Below are positions 15,460 through 24,830 of a stretch of DNA of 64,000 nt, piece by piece (the stretch's first letter is position 1; each line of letters begins with the position of its first letter). The notes under the pieces are model-generated. The model worked only from the letters and a program-made list of their open reading frames with translations, was not told the DNA's origin and did no database searches. The position numbers and the translations under genes are program-made. Source of the DNA: Thalassobaculaceae bacterium (GTDB taxonomy: Bacteria; Pseudomonadota; Alphaproteobacteria; Thalassobaculales; Thalassobaculaceae); assembly GCA_029212785.1 (NCBI GenBank), contig JARGOG010000002.1, positions 36,634 through 100,633 of the forward strand. The letters are read 5' to 3'.

Positions 15460-17150
15460 CGCTCCGCCTGTGCATCGTGGTGCCGGTGTATGAGCATGCC
15501 GCCGGCGCCCGTGCCCTGGTGGCGGACCTGGCGCGGCTCGGCATCGAGACGATTCTGGTCAATGACGGCAGCGGTCCCGACTGTACCGAGGTGCTTGAGG
15601 AGCTGGCCGTCGGGAACGCCTGGTTGCAGGTGATCGCTCGCCCGGTGAATGGCGGGAAGGGGGCGGCGGTCCTGACCGGACTTCGGGCCGCGGCGGACCG
15701 CGGCTTCACCCATGCGCTTCAGATCGACGCGGATGGACAGCACGACGTGGCCGACATCCCGCGGTTCCGGGACCTGGCGGCCCGCCATACGGACGCGGTG
15801 ATCGTCGGGCAGCCGATCTTCGATGCGAGCATTCCCAAGGGCCGGCTGATCGGTCGCTATATCACGCATGTCTGGGTCTGGATCGAGACGCTCTCGTTCC
15901 GGATCAAGGACTCCATGTGCGGGTTCCGGGTCTATCCGCTGGCGGACGTGCTCGCGATCGCCGACCGTGTCAGGCTCGGGACGCGCATGGATTTCGATCC
16001 GGAGATCCTGGTCCGGCTGTTCTGGCGTGGCGTGCCGTTCGTCGCCCTGCCGACCCGGGTCCACTACCCGCAGGACGGCGTCTCTCATTTCCGCATGTTC
16101 CACGACAACGCCCTGATCTCGCGGATGCATTGCCGGCTGGTGCTGGGGATGCTGTGGCGGTTGCCCGTCCTGATGTCCCGCAATGTATTCGGCGGATCCG
16201 GGCGCAAGGCGGGCCATTGGGCGAGCCTGCAGGAGCGTGGCGGCTATTGGGTGCTGAGCTTCATGCTGATGACCTATCGGGTGTTCGGCCGCGCGGTCTT
16301 CTCCGCGATCCTGCGCGTGGTGATCTCGTACTATTTCGTCTTCAATGCGCGTGCCCGGCGGGCATCCCTCGACTATCTGCGGCGCGTGCGGGCCGTCGAT
16401 GCGGCGGCGCTGGGACCGGCCGAGGGATCTCTCCTGCGCCCATCGTTCTCCCATTTCGTAAGTTTCGGCGAAGCCATCCTCGACAAGCTGCGGGCCTGGA
16501 ACGACGAGATCGCCGAGGACGATCTGGTGTTCGATAACCTGGAGGCGGTGGATGCGATCCTGGCCTCGGGCCGGGGCGCATTGATGATCACGTCCCATCT
16601 CGGCAATGCGGAAGTCTGCAGGGCCCTCGGCACCCGGCTCAAGGGGCACAGGATCAATGTCCTCGTGCACACGCGGCACGCCGAGGCCTTCAACCGGTTG
16701 CTCTCGAACGATGCTCGGGCGGCCGGATTGAACCTCATCCAGACCACCGAGGTCGGCCCGGAAACCGCCATTCTGTTGCGCCAGAAGGTCGACGCCGGCG
16801 AGCTGGTCGTCATTGTCGGCGACCGGGTGCCGGTGAGCGATGCGCCGCGGATCCTGCGGGTCCCGTTCCTTGGGGCGCCGGCGCCGTTTCCGCAGGGGCC
16901 GTATATTCTCGCCTCCCTGCTCAAATGCCCGGTCCTGCTGCTGTTCTGCGTCCGGCAGGGGCGGCGGTTCAGGATCTCGTTCGAGCCGTTCGCCGACCGG
17001 GTTCGACTGGATCGGACCCGCCGGGAGGAGGCCATGCGGGAGATGGCGCTACGCTTCGCCGAACGCCTGGAGGCCCACTGTCTCAGAAGCCCGTTGCAGT
17101 GGTTCAATTTTTTCGATTTCTGGAACCAAGGGGGCCATATTGATCGCTAA
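15456..17150 (+). CDS. apeJ: Family-2 glycosyltransferase fused to LpxL-type acyltransferase (ApeJ type)
   Basis: A 564-residue fusion. The N-terminal 250 residues are a GT2 domain: CIVVPVYEHAAGARALVADL, VNDGS, NGGKGAAVLTGL and the metal-binding DADGQHD. Hydrophobic segments around residues 265-300 (YWVLSFMLMTYRVFGRAVF) link it to a lysophospholipid/lipid A type acyltransferase domain with LMITSHLGNAEVCRALG (H-x4-E type motif, HLGNAE) and later PFPQGPYILASLL. This fusion is typical of aryl polyene clusters and probably makes the lipid anchor of the polyene. Its ATG overlaps the ligase stop codon (ATGA). No product structure can be deduced. Confidence 0.82.
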   Translation: MTLRLCIVVPVYEHAAGARALVADLARLGIETILVNDGSGPDCTEVLEELAVGNAWLQVIARPVNGGKGAAVLTGLRAAADRGFTHALQIDADGQHDVADIPRFRDLAARHTDAVIVGQPIFDASIPKGRLIGRYITHVWVWIETLSFRIKDSMCGFRVYPLADVLAIADRVRLGTRMDFDPEILVRLFWRGVPFVALPTRVHYPQDGVSHFRMFHDNALISRMHCRLVLGMLWRLPVLMSRNVFGGSGRKAGHWASLQERGGYWVLSFMLMTYRVFGRAVFSAILRVVISYYFVFNARARRASLDYLRRVRAVDAAALGPAEGSLLRPSFSHFVSFGEAILDKLRAWNDEIAEDDLVFDNLEAVDAILASGRGALMITSHLGNAEVCRALGTRLKGHRINVLVHTRHAEAFNRLLSNDARAAGLNLIQTTEVGPETAILLRQKVDAGELVVIVGDRVPVSDAPRILRVPFLGAPAPFPQGPYILASLLKCPVLLLFCVRQGRRFRISFEPFADRVRLDRTRREEAMREMALRFAERLEAHCLRSPLQWFNFFDFWNQGGHIDR

Positions 17151-17230
17151 GGTTTCCCTTTCGCCGCACGGTGCCGGATCGTCCGTTCTCCACCGACACC
17201 TTGCTCGACCACCGGAATATCGACGGTCTG

Positions 17231-17659
17231 ATGAATAAGAACCTGCCCGAACTTCCCGAAGCCAGCGTCGTCATCGAAGTTCCGTTCCATGACATCGACC
17301 CCATGGAGATCGTCTGGCATGGGCACTACGCGAAGTACTTCGAGGTCGCGCGCGGTAAGCTTTTGAGTTCATTCGCCTATAACTACCCCGAGATGAAAGA
17401 GTCGGGGTTCGCCTGGCCGGTGATCGAGATGAGAATCCGCTACATCAAGCCGGCTCGCTTCGGCCAGCGGGTACGCGTCACGGCGACGGTTCTCGAGTAC
17501 GAGTTCCGACTTCGGATCGGCTACCTGATCACCGATTTCGAGAGCGGAGAGCGTCTGACCCGCGGACACAGCGATCAGGTTGCCGTCGATATCGAGACGG
17601 GGGAGATGTCCCTCGGCTCGCCTGCGGTGCTGTTCGAAAAGCTTGGTGTGGCGCAATGA
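17231..17659 (+). CDS. apeK: Hotdog thioesterase (4HBT family, ApeK type)
   Basis: A 142-residue single-domain hotdog protein. The 4-hydroxybenzoyl-CoA thioesterase signature is visible: HDIDPMEIVWHGHYAKYFEVAR, with the catalytic Asp near residue 23 and the HGHY helix after it. In aryl polyene clusters it is thought to release or edit chains on the carrier protein. I chose the ATG at 17231 because similarity starts soon after it; a GTG at 17171 would add 20 residues of no family resemblance. It ends in a four-base overlap with the next gene. Confidence 0.8.
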   Translation: MNKNLPELPEASVVIEVPFHDIDPMEIVWHGHYAKYFEVARGKLLSSFAYNYPEMKESGFAWPVIEMRIRYIKPARFGQRVRVTATVLEYEFRLRIGYLITDFESGERLTRGHSDQVAVDIETGEMSLGSPAVLFEKLGVAQ

Positions 17660-18276
17660 TCCCGGCGGTCCGAGCGGCCCTCCTGTCGTGCTTTCTGTTG
17701 GTGCTTGGCGCCGCCGCCGTCTCCGCCGGCGATATCGAGACGGTGCGCGCCCGGCTGGTCGGTGCGGAGATCCTGCGCGCGGATTTCAGGCAGCAGAAAT
17801 CGCTCCCGGTCCTGAGCCGCGAGCTGACGTCCCGGGGCGGGATGATCCTGGTCCGGGGCCGCGGGATCCTGTGGCACATCCTTGAACCCTTCGACCGCTT
17901 TGTCCTGGTCAGGCCGGACCAGGTGACCGAATGGGAAGACGGCGCCGCCGCCGCGAAGACCACCAAGGCGACGGGGGCGGTTATGGCGCGCGTCATCAAG
18001 GTCATCCTGGCGGCGATTTCCGGGGACATCGCCTATCTGGAAAAATATTTCGCGATCGCCGTTGAGGAGCGCCCGGCCGGCTGGCACATCGCTTTGACCC
18101 CTTCCGCCACGTCGGGTCGGGGGATGTTTTCCCGCATCGAGATTGAGGGCGACAGGTTCGTCGAAACCGTCGTCGTGACCGCTGCGGGCGGCGACGTCAC
18201 GACGATCCGGCTGGACAATTTCCGCACCGAACCGGCGCGCTTGAGCGAGCGCGAGATGGACTATTTTGATCAGTAG
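17656..18276 (+). CDS. apeL: LolA-like periplasmic carrier (ApeL type)
   Basis: A 206-residue protein with a cleavable signal (RAALLSCFLLVLGAAAVSAG) and a LolA-like half-barrel: ADFRQQKSLPVLSRELTSRG, then LVRGRGILWHILEPF and an edge strand with RLDNFRTEP near the C terminus. LolA proteins ferry lipid-modified cargo across the periplasm. In polyene clusters the variant is assumed to carry the polyene lipid from the MMPL exporter encoded next. It is linked on both sides by short overlaps (4 bases with the thioesterase gene, 11 bases with the exporter gene). Confidence 0.82.
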   Translation: MIPAVRAALLSCFLLVLGAAAVSAGDIETVRARLVGAEILRADFRQQKSLPVLSRELTSRGGMILVRGRGILWHILEPFDRFVLVRPDQVTEWEDGAAAAKTTKATGAVMARVIKVILAAISGDIAYLEKYFAIAVEERPAGWHIALTPSATSGRGMFSRIEIEGDRFVETVVVTAAGGDVTTIRLDNFRTEPARLSEREMDYFDQ

Positions 18277-20641
18277 GGCCGCCACGCTGGCCTGGCTCGT
18301 CGTGCTGGCCGTGGCGGTGCTGTGGGTTGCCGCCCGGGCATGGCAGGCGCCGGTGATCAGCGCCGACCTCTTGGCGATGCTGCCGAAACCGTCTCAGCCC
18401 TCAGGCGTCGCGCGCTGGAGCGAGACTTATCGCAAGACGGCGGAGCGCCAGGTGGCATTCCTGATCGGCGCGCCGTCCCGGGATCTGGCGGAGCGTGCGT
18501 CTCTGTTGGCGTATCAGGACCTGAAGGCGTCCCGGCAGTTTGAGGAACTGACCCTTCGGCATGATGCCCAGGCGGCGGGGGATGTCGTGGAGTTCTACGT
18601 TCCGCGTCGTTTCGGCCTTCTGACCGACCGGACCCGCGAGAGGCTCGGGAGCGGACAGGACGATCTGGTGCTGCGCGCCATCATCCGCGCCTATTTTGAT
18701 CCCGCTTCGGCTCTGGTCTCCAATGTCATCGAGGTCGATCCGTTCCTGTTCCTGTCACGGTACATGGCGGATCTCGGCGGGTCCTCCGGCGGCGAGGTCA
18801 GCGTCGAGAACGGCCTCGTGACGGTCCGCGCGGAAGGCACGGTGTATATCCTGATTTCCGGCACCCTCGCGGACAGCCCGTTTTCCTTCGCGCTGCAGGA
18901 TCGGCTTCGTCCGGTGCTGGCCGCGCTCGGCACCGCCGGTGCGGGCTACCCGGACGGCGTGAGCGTTCTGCGGTCGGGGGCGATCTTCCATGCCGTGGCG
19001 GGCCGGGACTCCGCTCGAGGCGAGATCTCGACGGTCGGTCTCGGCGCCCTGGCCGGCATCGTGCTCCTGTACCTGGTGGTGTTCCGGTCGTTTCGGCCGC
19101 TCGTGCTGAGCCTGTTGTCGATCGCGGTCGGTTGCCTGGGCGGGTTCGCGGCCTGTGTGATCGCGTTCGGCCAGATCCATCTGCTGACGCTGGTGTTCGG
19201 TGCCACGCTGGTCGGCATCTCGGTGGACTACTCCCTCCATTATTTCTGCGCCCGGTTTCATCCGCGATCGCACGGCGGACCCGCCGCGGCGATCAGACGG
19301 GTGCTGCCGGGCATGACGTTGGGCCTCCTGACCAGCGCCGCGGGCTTTGCCGGGCTGCTGCTGCTCGGCTTTCCGGGTTTGCAGCAGGTCGGGCTGTTCT
19401 CCGGCGTCGGGCTGCTCTGCGCCTATCTTTTCGTCCTGACCGTGTCCCCCCGCCTCGACGCGGCGGCCGGTGTTTCTCCGCCCACCCGGCTGCTGGCCTG
19501 GGCCGACGGTTATCTGGACCGGGCGGCACGGCGGAGAAGCGCCTATGTCGGGGCCGCCGCCATCGTGCTGGCGGTCGGCGTATCGGGAATGCTGAAGCTC
19601 CACGCGGTCGATGACATCCGCCAGCTTCAATCGGCCGATCCTTCGGTGCTGGCGGAAGACCGGAGCGTCCGTGACCGCCTCGGCCAGGACGTGGCCAGCC
19701 AGTTCTTTCTCGTCACCGCCGCCGATTCCGGCCAGTTGCTGGCGCGCGAGGAGCATCTGGCCGCGCTGCTGAAGCAGGCCGAAACCGACGGGACGATTTC
19801 CGGGCACATGGCGTTCGCGGCATTCGTACCGTCGCCGGCAAGGCGGGCGGAGAACTACGCGCTCCTCGGTGACTTCCTGCGCGACCGCCGCCCGGAGCTG
19901 GAGCGCGTTGCCGGCGAGGTCGGGCTTCCGGACGCCCTCCTCGACCGCTATCGGGTCGATTTTGCCGCGGGCGACGGGGCGGACGACGCCGATGCCCTCG
20001 CCGCGTGGCTGGAGACGCCCATGGCCCGGCCCTATCGCGCGCTGTGGCTCGGACGGTCGGGCGATCAGGTCGCGGCGGTCGTCGGCCTCAGTGGCGTGCG
20101 CGACCCCCGGGCGCTGGCCGGCCTGCAGGAGCGCGTGGACGGGGTCACCTTCGTCGATCGGGTCGATGACCTGTCGCGGCTGTTCGCGGAGCTGCGCGAG
20201 GCGGCCCAGGTATTGATCCTGGCGGCCTGCGCTGTTATCGCCATGGTAGTCGTTTTTCGCTATGGACCAACCGGTGGAGCGGCGGTCATCACCGCACCCG
20301 TGACGGCCGTGGTGGCAAGTCTCGGCCTGCAGGGATGGTTGGGTGAACCTCAAAGCATATTCAACGTGATGGCGCTGCTGTTAGTTCTGGGGATTGGCGT
20401 GGATTTCGGGATTTTCGTGCGTGAGGCCGGGCGGGAGGCCGGATCGACCCTGCTCGCGGTCGCACTGTCGGCGGTCACCTCCATCCTCGCTTTCGGATTG
20501 CTCGGGCTTTCCTCCACGGCCGGCGTGCACGGCTTCGGCCTGACGGTTTTCATCGGCGTCGTGGTCGCCTTCCTTCTGTGTCCGCTGGCCACGACCGGCC
20601 GCTCTCCGGACACCGCCCCACCACATCCCGGTGCTTCGTGA
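18266..20641 (+). CDS. apeM: MMPL-family RND exporter (ApeM type)
   Basis: A 791-residue inner-membrane protein with the MMPL layout: one helix at the N terminus (AATLAWLVVLAVAVLWVAARA), a first periplasmic domain, a bundle near residues 245-400 (GALAGIVLLYLVVF, ISVDYSLHYF), a second periplasmic domain, and a closing bundle near 645-775 with VLGIGVDFGIFVREAG. The GxxxD motifs in both bundles fit proton-driven transport. It should lift the polyene lipid out of the inner membrane and hand it to the LolA-like protein. The start is a TTG at 18266, the first usable codon, overlapping the carrier gene by 11 bases. Confidence 0.85.
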   Translation: MISRAATLAWLVVLAVAVLWVAARAWQAPVISADLLAMLPKPSQPSGVARWSETYRKTAERQVAFLIGAPSRDLAERASLLAYQDLKASRQFEELTLRHDAQAAGDVVEFYVPRRFGLLTDRTRERLGSGQDDLVLRAIIRAYFDPASALVSNVIEVDPFLFLSRYMADLGGSSGGEVSVENGLVTVRAEGTVYILISGTLADSPFSFALQDRLRPVLAALGTAGAGYPDGVSVLRSGAIFHAVAGRDSARGEISTVGLGALAGIVLLYLVVFRSFRPLVLSLLSIAVGCLGGFAACVIAFGQIHLLTLVFGATLVGISVDYSLHYFCARFHPRSHGGPAAAIRRVLPGMTLGLLTSAAGFAGLLLLGFPGLQQVGLFSGVGLLCAYLFVLTVSPRLDAAAGVSPPTRLLAWADGYLDRAARRRSAYVGAAAIVLAVGVSGMLKLHAVDDIRQLQSADPSVLAEDRSVRDRLGQDVASQFFLVTAADSGQLLAREEHLAALLKQAETDGTISGHMAFAAFVPSPARRAENYALLGDFLRDRRPELERVAGEVGLPDALLDRYRVDFAAGDGADDADALAAWLETPMARPYRALWLGRSGDQVAAVVGLSGVRDPRALAGLQERVDGVTFVDRVDDLSRLFAELREAAQVLILAACAVIAMVVVFRYGPTGGAAVITAPVTAVVASLGLQGWLGEPQSIFNVMALLLVLGIGVDFGIFVREAGREAGSTLLAVALSAVTSILAFGLLGLSSTAGVHGFGLTVFIGVVVAFLLCPLATTGRSPDTAPPHPGAS

Positions 20642-21876
20642 CCGTCGAGCAGGCGGTCAGCTGCGATGTCGCGATCATCGGCGCGGGGCCGGCCGGCACC
20701 GTGGCCGGCGCGCTGCTTGCCGCCCAGGGCTTCGATGTCGTCGTGCTCGAGCGTTCGACGTTCCCGCGGTTCTCGATCGGCGAGAGTTTGCTGCCGCAGT
20801 CGATGGTCGTGCTTGAGGAAGCGGGCATGCTCGACGCGGTGGAGGCGGGCCGATTCCAGCTGAAGACCGGGGCGGTGTTTCACCGGGGACCACGGAGCGC
20901 GGTCTTCGACTTCTCGGACAAGTTCTCTCCCGGATGGGGCACCGCCCTTGAGGTTCAGCGGGCGCCGTTCGACAAGATCCTCGCCGACGAGGCGGCGCGC
21001 CAGGGTGTCGAGATCTGGTACGGGTGCGACCTGGGCGAGGTCGATTTCGATCGCGACCGGCCGCGTCTGGCCTGCACGCGCGAGGGCGGCGAGACCGTTC
21101 TGACGGCATCCTTCTGTCTCGATGCCAGCGGGTTCGGGCAGGTCCTGGCGAAGAAACTGAACCTCGCCCGGCCCAGCCGGTATCCGGCCAGGGAGTCGAT
21201 CTTCACCCATGTCGGGGATGCATTCCCGCAAGGTCTGTTCGATCGCGATAAGATCCTGATCACGGTTCATCCAACCGACCCCGGCATCTGGTATTGGCTG
21301 ATCCCGTTCTCCAACGGGACGAGTTCCATCGGTACCGTGGCGGCGAAGGACGCGTATCGGCGATACCCGGGCGACGATGCCGACATTCTGACTGGCGTCA
21401 TCGCCGAGGCCGACCGGCTTGCCGAGCTGATGGCGCATGCCACGTTCGACCGTCCCTGCCAACGCATCGTCGGTTATTCCTCGGAGGTGACGACGCTGAC
21501 CGGCGCCAATTTCGCGCTGCTGGGAAATGCGGGCGGATTTCTCGATCCGGTGTTCTCCTCGGGCGTGACGATCGCCCTCAAGTCGGCCTCGCTGGCGGCA
21601 TCCGTCCTGGGGCGGCAGCTGCGCGGGCATGCGGTGGACTGGGAACAGCAATTCGTCGCGCCGATGCAGCTCGGTGTGCGGACATTCGGCGCATTCGTCA
21701 GCGCCTGGTATGATGGCCGGCTGCAGGACATCATCTTCGCCGAAGACAAGCGCATCCCCATTCAGCAGATGATCTGCTCGGTCCTGGCGGGGTATGCCTG
21801 GGACATGAACAATCCCTATGTCGCGCAACCGGAACGCCGCCTGACCGCGTTGGCGGAGATCTGCCGGCGGTCATGA
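20638..21876 (+). CDS. FAD-dependent oxidoreductase, flavin halogenase-like (ApeN position)
   Basis: A 412-residue flavoprotein of the geranylgeranyl reductase/flavin halogenase superfamily. The FAD Rossmann motif is GAGPAG (residues 15-20) in DVAIIGAGPAGTVAGALLA, followed by VLERSTFPRFSIGESLLPQS. The segment WYWLIP (218-223) matches the WxWxIP signature that flavin-dependent halogenases share, and Lys76 in FQLKTGAVF lies where many of them keep their catalytic Lys. A later GNAGGFLDPVFSSG is the family's second flavin contact. It could halogenate, hydroxylate or oxidise the aryl head; the sequence alone does not decide. The GTG start at 20638 overlaps the exporter stop codon (GTGA). Confidence 0.75.
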   Translation: MTVEQAVSCDVAIIGAGPAGTVAGALLAAQGFDVVVLERSTFPRFSIGESLLPQSMVVLEEAGMLDAVEAGRFQLKTGAVFHRGPRSAVFDFSDKFSPGWGTALEVQRAPFDKILADEAARQGVEIWYGCDLGEVDFDRDRPRLACTREGGETVLTASFCLDASGFGQVLAKKLNLARPSRYPARESIFTHVGDAFPQGLFDRDKILITVHPTDPGIWYWLIPFSNGTSSIGTVAAKDAYRRYPGDDADILTGVIAEADRLAELMAHATFDRPCQRIVGYSSEVTTLTGANFALLGNAGGFLDPVFSSGVTIALKSASLAASVLGRQLRGHAVDWEQQFVAPMQLGVRTFGAFVSAWYDGRLQDIIFAEDKRIPIQQMICSVLAGYAWDMNNPYVAQPERRLTALAEICRRS

Positions 21877-22451
21877 GGCACCTGTCGATCCTGTTCGTGT
21901 GCGCGGTGGTGCTGTCGGGATGCGCCGCCGGGCAAGCGGAGCCGCCGGCAGGGCAGGCCCTGCTATCAGCCATCCTGCCGCCGTCCAGCCTCGGCCATCC
22001 CCTGGTGTCGAGCCAGCTCATGGATCTCGATGTCGGTGGCGAGACGATGACGTTTCAAATCGAACTCGAACTGACCTCGGCGCGCCTCGCGATGGTGGTG
22101 CTCACGACCTACGGCGCCCCGGCCTTCACGCTGGAGCAGGACGCGCGGGACGTTTCGGTGCAGACTTTCGGTGCCGACGCCTTCCCGATCGATCCCCGCT
22201 ATGTGCTTTCGGATTTTCAGCTCTCGCGCTGGCCGATGGCGGTGCTGCGGGAGCCGCTCGAGGATCGGGGATTCGTTCTGCGGGAGATCGACGGGATGCG
22301 CACGGTGTTCAACGGCCTGGGGGTCAGGCTGGTCGAGATCGCGGTTCCGCAGAGCGCCGGATCCGCGATGCCGGGCAAGAGTACGATCCGGCATTTCGAT
22401 CCCGCTTACCGGGCGTCGATCCGGCCCATCGGGACAGGGGCGGACCGCTAG
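21873..22451 (+). CDS. DUF3261-type lipoprotein of aryl polyene clusters
   Basis: A 192-residue lipoprotein: short basic start, hydrophobic core and lipobox LSGCAA with Cys at about residue 16. The mature part is beta-rich (MDLDVGGETMTFQIELEL, LAMVVLTTYGAPAFTLEQD), consistent with the DUF3261 family regularly seen between the flavoprotein and ketosynthase genes of these clusters. With the LolA-like protein and the exporter it probably forms the route to the outer membrane, perhaps as a LolB-like acceptor; that role is inferred from context. Four-base overlap (ATGA) with the flavoprotein gene. Confidence 0.72.
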   Translation: MRHLSILFVCAVVLSGCAAGQAEPPAGQALLSAILPPSSLGHPLVSSQLMDLDVGGETMTFQIELELTSARLAMVVLTTYGAPAFTLEQDARDVSVQTFGADAFPIDPRYVLSDFQLSRWPMAVLREPLEDRGFVLREIDGMRTVFNGLGVRLVEIAVPQSAGSAMPGKSTIRHFDPAYRASIRPIGTGADR

Positions 22452-22453
22452 GC

Positions 22454-23650
22454 ATGTCGCAGCCGGTATATCTTTCTGACCTTGGGATCGTGAGCCCGCT
22501 CGGCCGCGGCCCGACGGCGGTGTTTGAAGCGATGGTCTCCGGCGGTAGTCCGGGGGTTGTCCGCCGCCCCGACCTGCTGGTGGGTGGAGCGACGGCCCAT
22601 GTCGGTGTTGTCGACGGGCGTCTCCCGGCGATTCCTGACCATCTGGCGTGCTACGCCAGCCGAAACACCGCGATGATCATCGAAGCGGCGGAGCAACTGC
22701 GCGCGCCGATCGAGGCGGCTCTGTCGAAATTCGGGCCGGAGCGGATCGCCGTGGTGATGGGGACGAGCACCTCCGGGATCGACGAAGGCGAACGCGCGGT
22801 GTGGGCGGGGCGCGCCGCCGGAAAGGTGCCGTCGAGCTTCGATACTCGGCAGCAGGAAATCGGCAGCCCGGCCGAATTCCTGGCGCGCTATCTGGGCCTC
22901 GAGGCGCCGGCCTACTGCATTTCGACGGCTTGCAGCTCCAGCGCGCACGCCCTTGCCGCCGGGCGGCGGATGCTGTCGACGGGCATGGCGGATGTGGTGC
23001 TGGCGGGCGGTGCCGACAGTCTCTGCCGTCTAACCGTTAATGGATTCCACGCCTTGTCGGCGCTGTCTCCGGGCCGCTGCAATCCGTTCAGTCGGAACCG
23101 GGACGGCACGATGATCGGGGAGGGAGCGGCGATTTTCTTGATGCAGAAGGCCCCCTCGGAAGTGGCTCTGCTCGGGGTCGGGGCTTCGTCGGATGCCCAC
23201 AGCATGACGGCGCCCGAGCCCGACGGCGCGGGGGTGGAACTGGCGGTCCGTCAGGCGTTGGACGACGCCGATCTGTCGCCCGAAGCGATCGACTATATCC
23301 AGTTGCATGGCACCGGAACCCAGCAGAACGACGCGATGGAGAGCCGGGTGGTCCGCCGGGTGTTCGGCACACGGACTCCCTGCAGCTCGTCCAAGGGTCA
23401 GATCGGCCATACGCTTGGCGCGGCTGGTGCCATGGGCGCGGCGCATTGCTGGCTCGCGGCGCGGTCGGACAATCCCGACGGTCGGCTGCCGCCGCATGTC
23501 TGGGACGGCGCGGCGGAAGAGGGGCTTTTGTCGGAGTGTCTGGTGCGGCCCGGTCAGTCTCTGTCGCCCGCCGCCCGCCGCGTTTTTCTGAGCCAGGCCT
23601 TTGCCTTTGGCGGCAACAACGTCGCCCTCGTGATCGGTCGGCGGTCATGA
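22454..23650 (+). CDS. apeO: Beta-ketoacyl synthase (ApeO type)
   Basis: A 398-residue thiolase-fold ketosynthase with a complete active site: nucleophile Cys160 in CISTACSSSA, His285 in LHGTGTQQND and His319 in KGQIGHTLGAAG. It condenses malonyl units onto the growing chain, most likely as a heterodimer with the chain-length factor at 10949. The ATG at 22454 lies two bases after the lipoprotein stop; longer upstream frames overlap that gene and have no family similarity. It overlaps the dehydratase gene by four bases. Confidence 0.88.
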   Translation: MSQPVYLSDLGIVSPLGRGPTAVFEAMVSGGSPGVVRRPDLLVGGATAHVGVVDGRLPAIPDHLACYASRNTAMIIEAAEQLRAPIEAALSKFGPERIAVVMGTSTSGIDEGERAVWAGRAAGKVPSSFDTRQQEIGSPAEFLARYLGLEAPAYCISTACSSSAHALAAGRRMLSTGMADVVLAGGADSLCRLTVNGFHALSALSPGRCNPFSRNRDGTMIGEGAAIFLMQKAPSEVALLGVGASSDAHSMTAPEPDGAGVELAVRQALDDADLSPEAIDYIQLHGTGTQQNDAMESRVVRRVFGTRTPCSSSKGQIGHTLGAAGAMGAAHCWLAARSDNPDGRLPPHVWDGAAEEGLLSECLVRPGQSLSPAARRVFLSQAFAFGGNNVALVIGRRS

Positions 23651-24090
23651 CGGCGTTTCCCTGGTCGATCGAGGAGGTGCTGCCGCATAGCGGCGGGATG
23701 GTCCTGTTGGACGCGGTCGTCGACGTGGGCGATACCTGGGCCCGAACCAGCGTGCGGATCGGTGAAGACAGCCTGTTCTTCGAGCCGGGCAGCGGCGTAC
23801 CCGGCTGGGTCGGTATCGAATACATGGCGCAGACCATCGCCCTGATCTTCGGCGTGCAGTCGAGGCGGGCGGGCGAGGATGTCCGGATCGGCATGCTGCT
23901 CGGCACCCGGCGTTACGAGGCGGACGTCGCGTATTTTCCGCTGGGTCTTGAACTGCAGGTTCACGTCGCCGAGGCATGGCAGGACGGCACCATGGCGGTC
24001 TTTGACTGTGGTATCGAGAATGAAGCGGGGAGCCGTCTTGCGACGGCACGGGTCAATGTCTATCGCTCAGACATGACCTTGGCTGGCTAG
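23647..24090 (+). CDS. apeP: 3-hydroxyacyl-ACP dehydratase (hotdog, ApeP type)
   Basis: A 147-residue hotdog enzyme. It shows His14 in VLPHSGGMVLLD and Glu58 in GWVGIEYMAQTIA, the His/Glu pair used by FabZ-like dehydratases. In characterised aryl polyene systems ApeP acts as a heterodimer with ApeI; in this cluster the ApeI counterpart is the C-terminal domain of the fused ligase at 13711. Its product would be the trans double bond of each extension cycle, which is not reduced, giving conjugation. No enoyl reductase gene is present in the cluster, as expected. ATG overlaps the ketosynthase stop (ATGA). Confidence 0.85.
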   Translation: MTAFPWSIEEVLPHSGGMVLLDAVVDVGDTWARTSVRIGEDSLFFEPGSGVPGWVGIEYMAQTIALIFGVQSRRAGEDVRIGMLLGTRRYEADVAYFPLGLELQVHVAEAWQDGTMAVFDCGIENEAGSRLATARVNVYRSDMTLAG

Positions 24091-24098
24091 GGGAGGGA

Positions 24099-24830
24099 AT
24101 GGGCATGCGACGCACCGTTCTAGTGACCGGCGGCGGTCGCGGTATCGGCAGGGAGGTCTCGCTGCGCCTGGCGCGCTCCGGCTTCGACCTTTCGGTCCAC
24201 TACCATCGGAACCGGGAGGCGGCGGAGGCCGTCGCCGAGGAGGCGCGCGGCACCGGCGTTCAAGCCCACACCCTGCAGTTCGATCTGGTGGAACGCGACC
24301 ACACCTGCGAGACGCTGAGCCGGGACATGGCCGAGCACGGCGCCTATTACGGGGTCGTCTTCAATGCCGGTATGAACCACGACGCTGCCTTCCCCGCGAT
24401 GACCGGCGAGGAATGGGACAGCGTGCTGCACACCAATCTCGACGGTTTCTACAATGTGCTGCACCCGATCACGATGCCGATGGTCCGCGCCCGTCTCGGC
24501 GGTCGGATCGTGGTGATGTCGTCGGTGGCCGGGATTGCCGGGAACCGCGGCCAGGTGAACTACAGCGCCGCCAAAGGCGGGCTGATTGCGGCGGCGAAAT
24601 CGCTGGCCATCGAGCTGGCCAAGCGGCGGATCACCGTCAACTGCATCGCGCCCGGGTTCATCGAGACCGAAATGACCGAGGCGATCCCGGCGGATCTGGT
24701 CCGCGATCTGGTCCCGGCCCGCCGGATGGGGCGCCCCGAGGAGGTGGCTGGTCTCGTCGCCTATCTGTTCTCTGACGATGCCGAGTACATCACGCGCCAG
24801 GTCATCTCCGTGAACGGAGGGATGCTGTGA
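24099..24830 (+). CDS. apeQ: 3-ketoacyl-ACP reductase (FabG-like, ApeQ type)
   Basis: A 243-residue short-chain dehydrogenase. The NADPH site is TGGGRGIG (residues 10-17); the catalytic residues are visible as Ser142 in VMSSVAG, Tyr155 and Lys159 in NYSAAKG, and the cofactor Asn in FNAGMNH. It reduces the beta-keto group in each elongation cycle. The start at 24099 has a strong ribosome-binding site (GGGAGGG); a second ATG six bases later is possible. It is linked to the following ketosynthase gene by a four-base GTGA overlap. Confidence 0.88.
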   Translation: MGMRRTVLVTGGGRGIGREVSLRLARSGFDLSVHYHRNREAAEAVAEEARGTGVQAHTLQFDLVERDHTCETLSRDMAEHGAYYGVVFNAGMNHDAAFPAMTGEEWDSVLHTNLDGFYNVLHPITMPMVRARLGGRIVVMSSVAGIAGNRGQVNYSAAKGGLIAAAKSLAIELAKRRITVNCIAPGFIETEMTEAIPADLVRDLVPARRMGRPEEVAGLVAYLFSDDAEYITRQVISVNGGML

